A DNA stretch of 7,253 nucleotides from PVC group bacterium (GTDB lineage: Bacteria > Verrucomicrobiota > Kiritimatiellia > CAIKKV01 > PXCX01), in the NCBI GenBank assembly GCA_003567575.1, contig PWZG01000030.1, positions 1-7,253 on the forward strand, read 5' to 3'. Of the stretch, positions 5,627 to 7,253 are shown piece after piece. A program made the position numbers and the translations under genes. The notes beneath the pieces are model-generated. The model saw only the letters and a list, made by a program, of their open reading frames with translations, ran no database searches and was not told the origin of the DNA. Every line of letters begins with the position of its first letter. Within the stretch, counting starts at the first letter, position 1.

Positions 5627-6952
5627 GTGAAACCTGAACCCAAAACCGCAATACCGCTGACGGCACGCGAAACGGCGATGACCATCGTCGCCGAATGGCT
5701 GCAAAAAGGATGTCATCCCGATCGGTTACTCGAAGAACTTACGGCAGCCCGTAATGCCGCCGTTCAGGAAATTGTATACGGTGCGGTGAAATGGCGACGG
5801 ACATTGCAATGGCGTATCGATCGGGTGGCCACGCGAGCGCCGCGCCGGGATGCGGCGGCATTGTTGCTTACGGCGGCCTGCGAACTGTTCGTTATGACCG
5901 ATTCGCCGGCGCATGCGGTTGTCCATGAAACGGTGGCCATCGCTCGCCGCCGACGTCTGACGCGTAACGAAACCGGCTTTATCAATGCTGTTTTGCGGGG
6001 AATGCTGCGCGATCGCGCAACTGCGGATCGTGTTCTGGCGTCCTGCCCGGCGCCGTTGCGTCTGTCGCATCCCGATACATTATGGCAACGTTGGGTGCGA
6101 CAGATCGGCGCTGAATCCGCGGAACGGTTGTGTATTTGGAATAACGAGCGTGGCGACACGGTGATTCGCCCGCAATATTGCGGCGGGATCAATACCGGTT
6201 TGCGCGAACGGTTGCACTCAGCCGGTATTGCCGCCGAAATTCATCCGGCGCGACCGCGGGAATGCCTTGTACTGCCGCGGGGAATCCGTTTGGAAATCGT
6301 TCCCGGATACGATGAAGGGGCGTTTACAGTGCAGGATCCCGCGACGCTGATGGCGGTGGATATGCTGGCGCCGCAACCTGGGGAACGCGTTCTCGATGCC
6401 TGTGCCGCGCCGGGCGGCAAAACGGCGGTGCTGGCCGATCGCATGAACGGCAGTGGCCGACTTGTCGCACTGGAGGTGGACCCGTGGCGTGTCCGACGTC
6501 TGGCCGCTAATATGGCGAGAATTAAGCGCGGCGAGGTCACGATTTTGCAGGGAGATCTAACGGGGGAACACGCCGCTTTACCGGACGCGCTGCACGATAT
6601 CGCGCCCGAAGGATTTGACGCGATTCTGGTCGATGTACCCTGTTCAAATACTGGTGTCTTACGCCGCCGCCCAGACGCGCGCTGGCGCTTTCATCCCGAA
6701 CATCTGCGCACACTGACACAATTGCAACAGGCATTGTTGTCGGCGGCCGCGGTCCTGATTAAGCCTGAAGGCCGTATCGTCTACAGTACGTGCAGCTTGG
6801 AATGCGAGGAAAACAGCGGCGTTATTGCAGATTGGATTAAAACGCATCCGGAATTCCGGTGTGATGAAGAAAAAGGATTGTTCCCGCCGGATAACCTGAC
6901 CGACGGCGCCTATGCCGCGCGGTTGGTGCGGCGCAAAGCGGCGCGGATTTAA
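5627..6952 (+). CDS. rsmB: 16S rRNA (cytosine-967 C5)-methyltransferase RsmB
   Basis: A SAM-dependent RNA methyltransferase (Fmu/Sun family). Numbering is from the GTG at 5627 (441 residues). An N-terminal NusB-like RNA-binding domain (about 10-145, with FINAVLR at 118-124) precedes the Rossmann catalytic domain. SAM motif I is LDACAAPGGKT (256-266). Motif IV is DVPCSNTG (336-343) with C339, and motif VI is YSTCS (386-390) with the nucleophile C389. The C-terminus (AYAARLVRR) is typical. The start is uncertain. GTG 5627 begins 7 nt after the LOG stop and gives the family length (E. coli 429), but has no clear ribosome site. ATG 5576 would overlap the LOG gene by 44 nt and add 17 unconserved residues. 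ATG 5678 would cut into the conserved first helix. The last four codons and the stop lie in the 21-nt repeat (6938-6958). Confidence 0.94.
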   Translation: MKPEPKTAIPLTARETAMTIVAEWLQKGCHPDRLLEELTAARNAAVQEIVYGAVKWRRTLQWRIDRVATRAPRRDAAALLLTAACELFVMTDSPAHAVVHETVAIARRRRLTRNETGFINAVLRGMLRDRATADRVLASCPAPLRLSHPDTLWQRWVRQIGAESAERLCIWNNERGDTVIRPQYCGGINTGLRERLHSAGIAAEIHPARPRECLVLPRGIRLEIVPGYDEGAFTVQDPATLMAVDMLAPQPGERVLDACAAPGGKTAVLADRMNGSGRLVALEVDPWRVRRLAANMARIKRGEVTILQGDLTGEHAALPDALHDIAPEGFDAILVDVPCSNTGVLRRRPDARWRFHPEHLRTLTQLQQALLSAAAVLIKPEGRIVYSTCSLECEENSGVIADWIKTHPEFRCDEEKGLFPPDNLTDGAYAARLVRRKAARI

Positions 6953-6958
6953 GAAGAC
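6938..6958. repeat. 21-nt direct repeat, copy 2 (spans the rsmB stop)
   Basis: Identical to 165-185. Here it contributes the end of the rsmB frame (Ala-Ala-Arg-Ile-stop, TAA at 6950-6952). Just upstream GCGGCGC occurs twice (6928-6934 and 6938-6944) around AAA, whereas at copy 1 the equivalent pair is inverted (GCGCCGC-TTC-GCGGCGC). AAGACG (6954-6959) pairs with CGTCTT (6991-6996), resembling the longer stem region behind copy 1. Confidence 0.8.
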
Positions 6959-7024
6959 GGGTCTTTCGCAAAATCGGTGGGTTGGTTTGACGTCTTATGT
7001 GTGACCGAACCGACAGTCCGGCCA

Positions 7025-7048
7025 GGGATGAAGTGGGTCGGGTAAGGG
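7025..7048 (+). other. Canonical G-quadruplex motif
   Basis: Four GGG runs at 7025-7027, 7035-7037, 7040-7042 and 7046-7048 with loops of 7, 2 and 3 nt satisfy the usual G3 N1-7 rule. A fifth run lies at 7060-7062. The motif overlaps the left arm of the 26-nt inverted repeat, so the quadruplex and the hairpin would exclude each other. Confidence 0.55.
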
Positions 7049-7126
7049 TATCCGAGTAAGGGTGGCGGTTAAGTGTGCGATTATGTGTGTACTCATGGGT
7101 CTCGGATACCCGTACCCGACCCGCTT
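7031..7126. repeat. Long inverted repeat (26-nt arms, 44-nt loop)
   Basis: The left arm 7031-7056 (core GGGTATCCGAG) and right arm 7101-7126 (core CTCGGATACCC) match at 24 of 26 positions. One mismatch (7034/7123) is a G-U wobble in RNA, so 25 of 26 positions can pair. A competing perfect 9-bp pairing joins GCGGTTAAG (7065-7073) to CTTAACCGC (7124-7132). No T-tract follows, so it is not a textbook intrinsic terminator, although it lies 79 nt behind rsmB and could end or stabilise its transcript. Confidence 0.75.
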
Positions 7127-7253
7127 AACCGCTCTCTATTACCCGAAATATCCCGCTACCGAATAGTCTTACCCGCCTTGCCCGAAAAACACACATTTTA
7201 CCATGCCCTCAGATATTCTCGCTCGCACCGGTCCATTCTTTACCCACCGATTC
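7127..7253. other. Gene-free C-rich tail with repeated TTACCC/CCCG units
   Basis: No frame of useful length on either strand. TTACCC occurs at 7139-7144, 7169-7174 and 7240-7245, with further CCCG units between them. They mirror the GGGTAA/GGGTAT units at 7040-7051 on the left of the hairpin. No tRNA-like fold is visible. Confidence 0.5.

Larger units (their letters stand above)
6972..7252. repeat. 11-nt perfect inverted repeat enclosing the tail
   Basis: AATCGGTGGGT (6972-6982) is the exact reverse complement of ACCCACCGATT (7242-7252), 259 nt apart. The outer neighbours do not match (A versus C at 7253), and the window ends there. No gene lies between them, but a long hairpin does. This could be the terminal repeat of a MITE-like element. 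No target-site duplication could be established. Confidence 0.4.

Noticed and set aside
7068..7129. Integron attC-like site (GTTAAGT and GCTTAAC)
   Set aside because: The two core-like heptamers are in the inside-out order for an attC site, and there is no cassette or integrase.
6953..7253. CRISPR array or tRNA in the repeat-rich tail
   Set aside because: There are no regularly spaced identical repeats and no cloverleaf; the units are degenerate and irregular.

Overview
The window carries seven confidently identified housekeeping genes and one very small lysine-rich gene, all on the + strand. Both ends are gene-free and contain repeats and inverted repeats. The envelope pair tolB-pal, the tatA-tatC pair and the lipoprotein-like start of Pal indicate a diderm (Gram-negative-type) bacterium of roughly middling GC. 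A PLP-dependent nspC points to the carboxynorspermidine/carboxyspermidine route to polyamines. The tiny MGDKG-type protein and the general style of the NspC and Pal proteins remind me of PVC-group or related environmental bacteria. That placement is a weak inference from memory, not something the window proves.

Layout. Positions 1-298 hold no gene. They contain an imperfect inverted repeat (11-83), a perfect GC hairpin (155-171), one copy of a 21-nt repeat (165-185) and a nested stem region (181-255). A 36-residue lysine-rich protein follows (299-409) with a good ribosome binding site. nspC (513-1688) is next. A 151-nt spacer with two back-to-back hairpins leads into tolB (1840-3066), then pal (3135-3665), tatA (3680-4003), tatC (3996-4757), a LOG-family gene (4750-5619) and rsmB (about 5627-6952). 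From pal to rsmB the genes are nearly contiguous, with two 8-nt overlaps, so they look like one transcription unit. The last 301 nt (6953-7253) hold no gene. They contain a 26-nt inverted repeat with two mismatches, a canonical G-quadruplex motif and an 11-nt inverted repeat enclosing almost the whole tail.

How the genes fit together. TolB and Pal are the periplasmic and outer-membrane parts of the Tol-Pal envelope-constriction system; the inner-membrane partners TolQ, TolR and TolA are not in this window. TatA and TatC form a minimal twin-arginine export system. The LOG-family enzyme and RsmB (16S rRNA m5C967 methyltransferase) are cytoplasmic and appear to be co-transcribed rather than functionally tied to the envelope genes. 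I see no defence system, phage, CRISPR array, rRNA or tRNA. The least ordinary material is non-coding: a 21-nt sequence at both ends of the window, which in one copy forms the last codons and stop of rsmB, and the structured tail behind rsmB.
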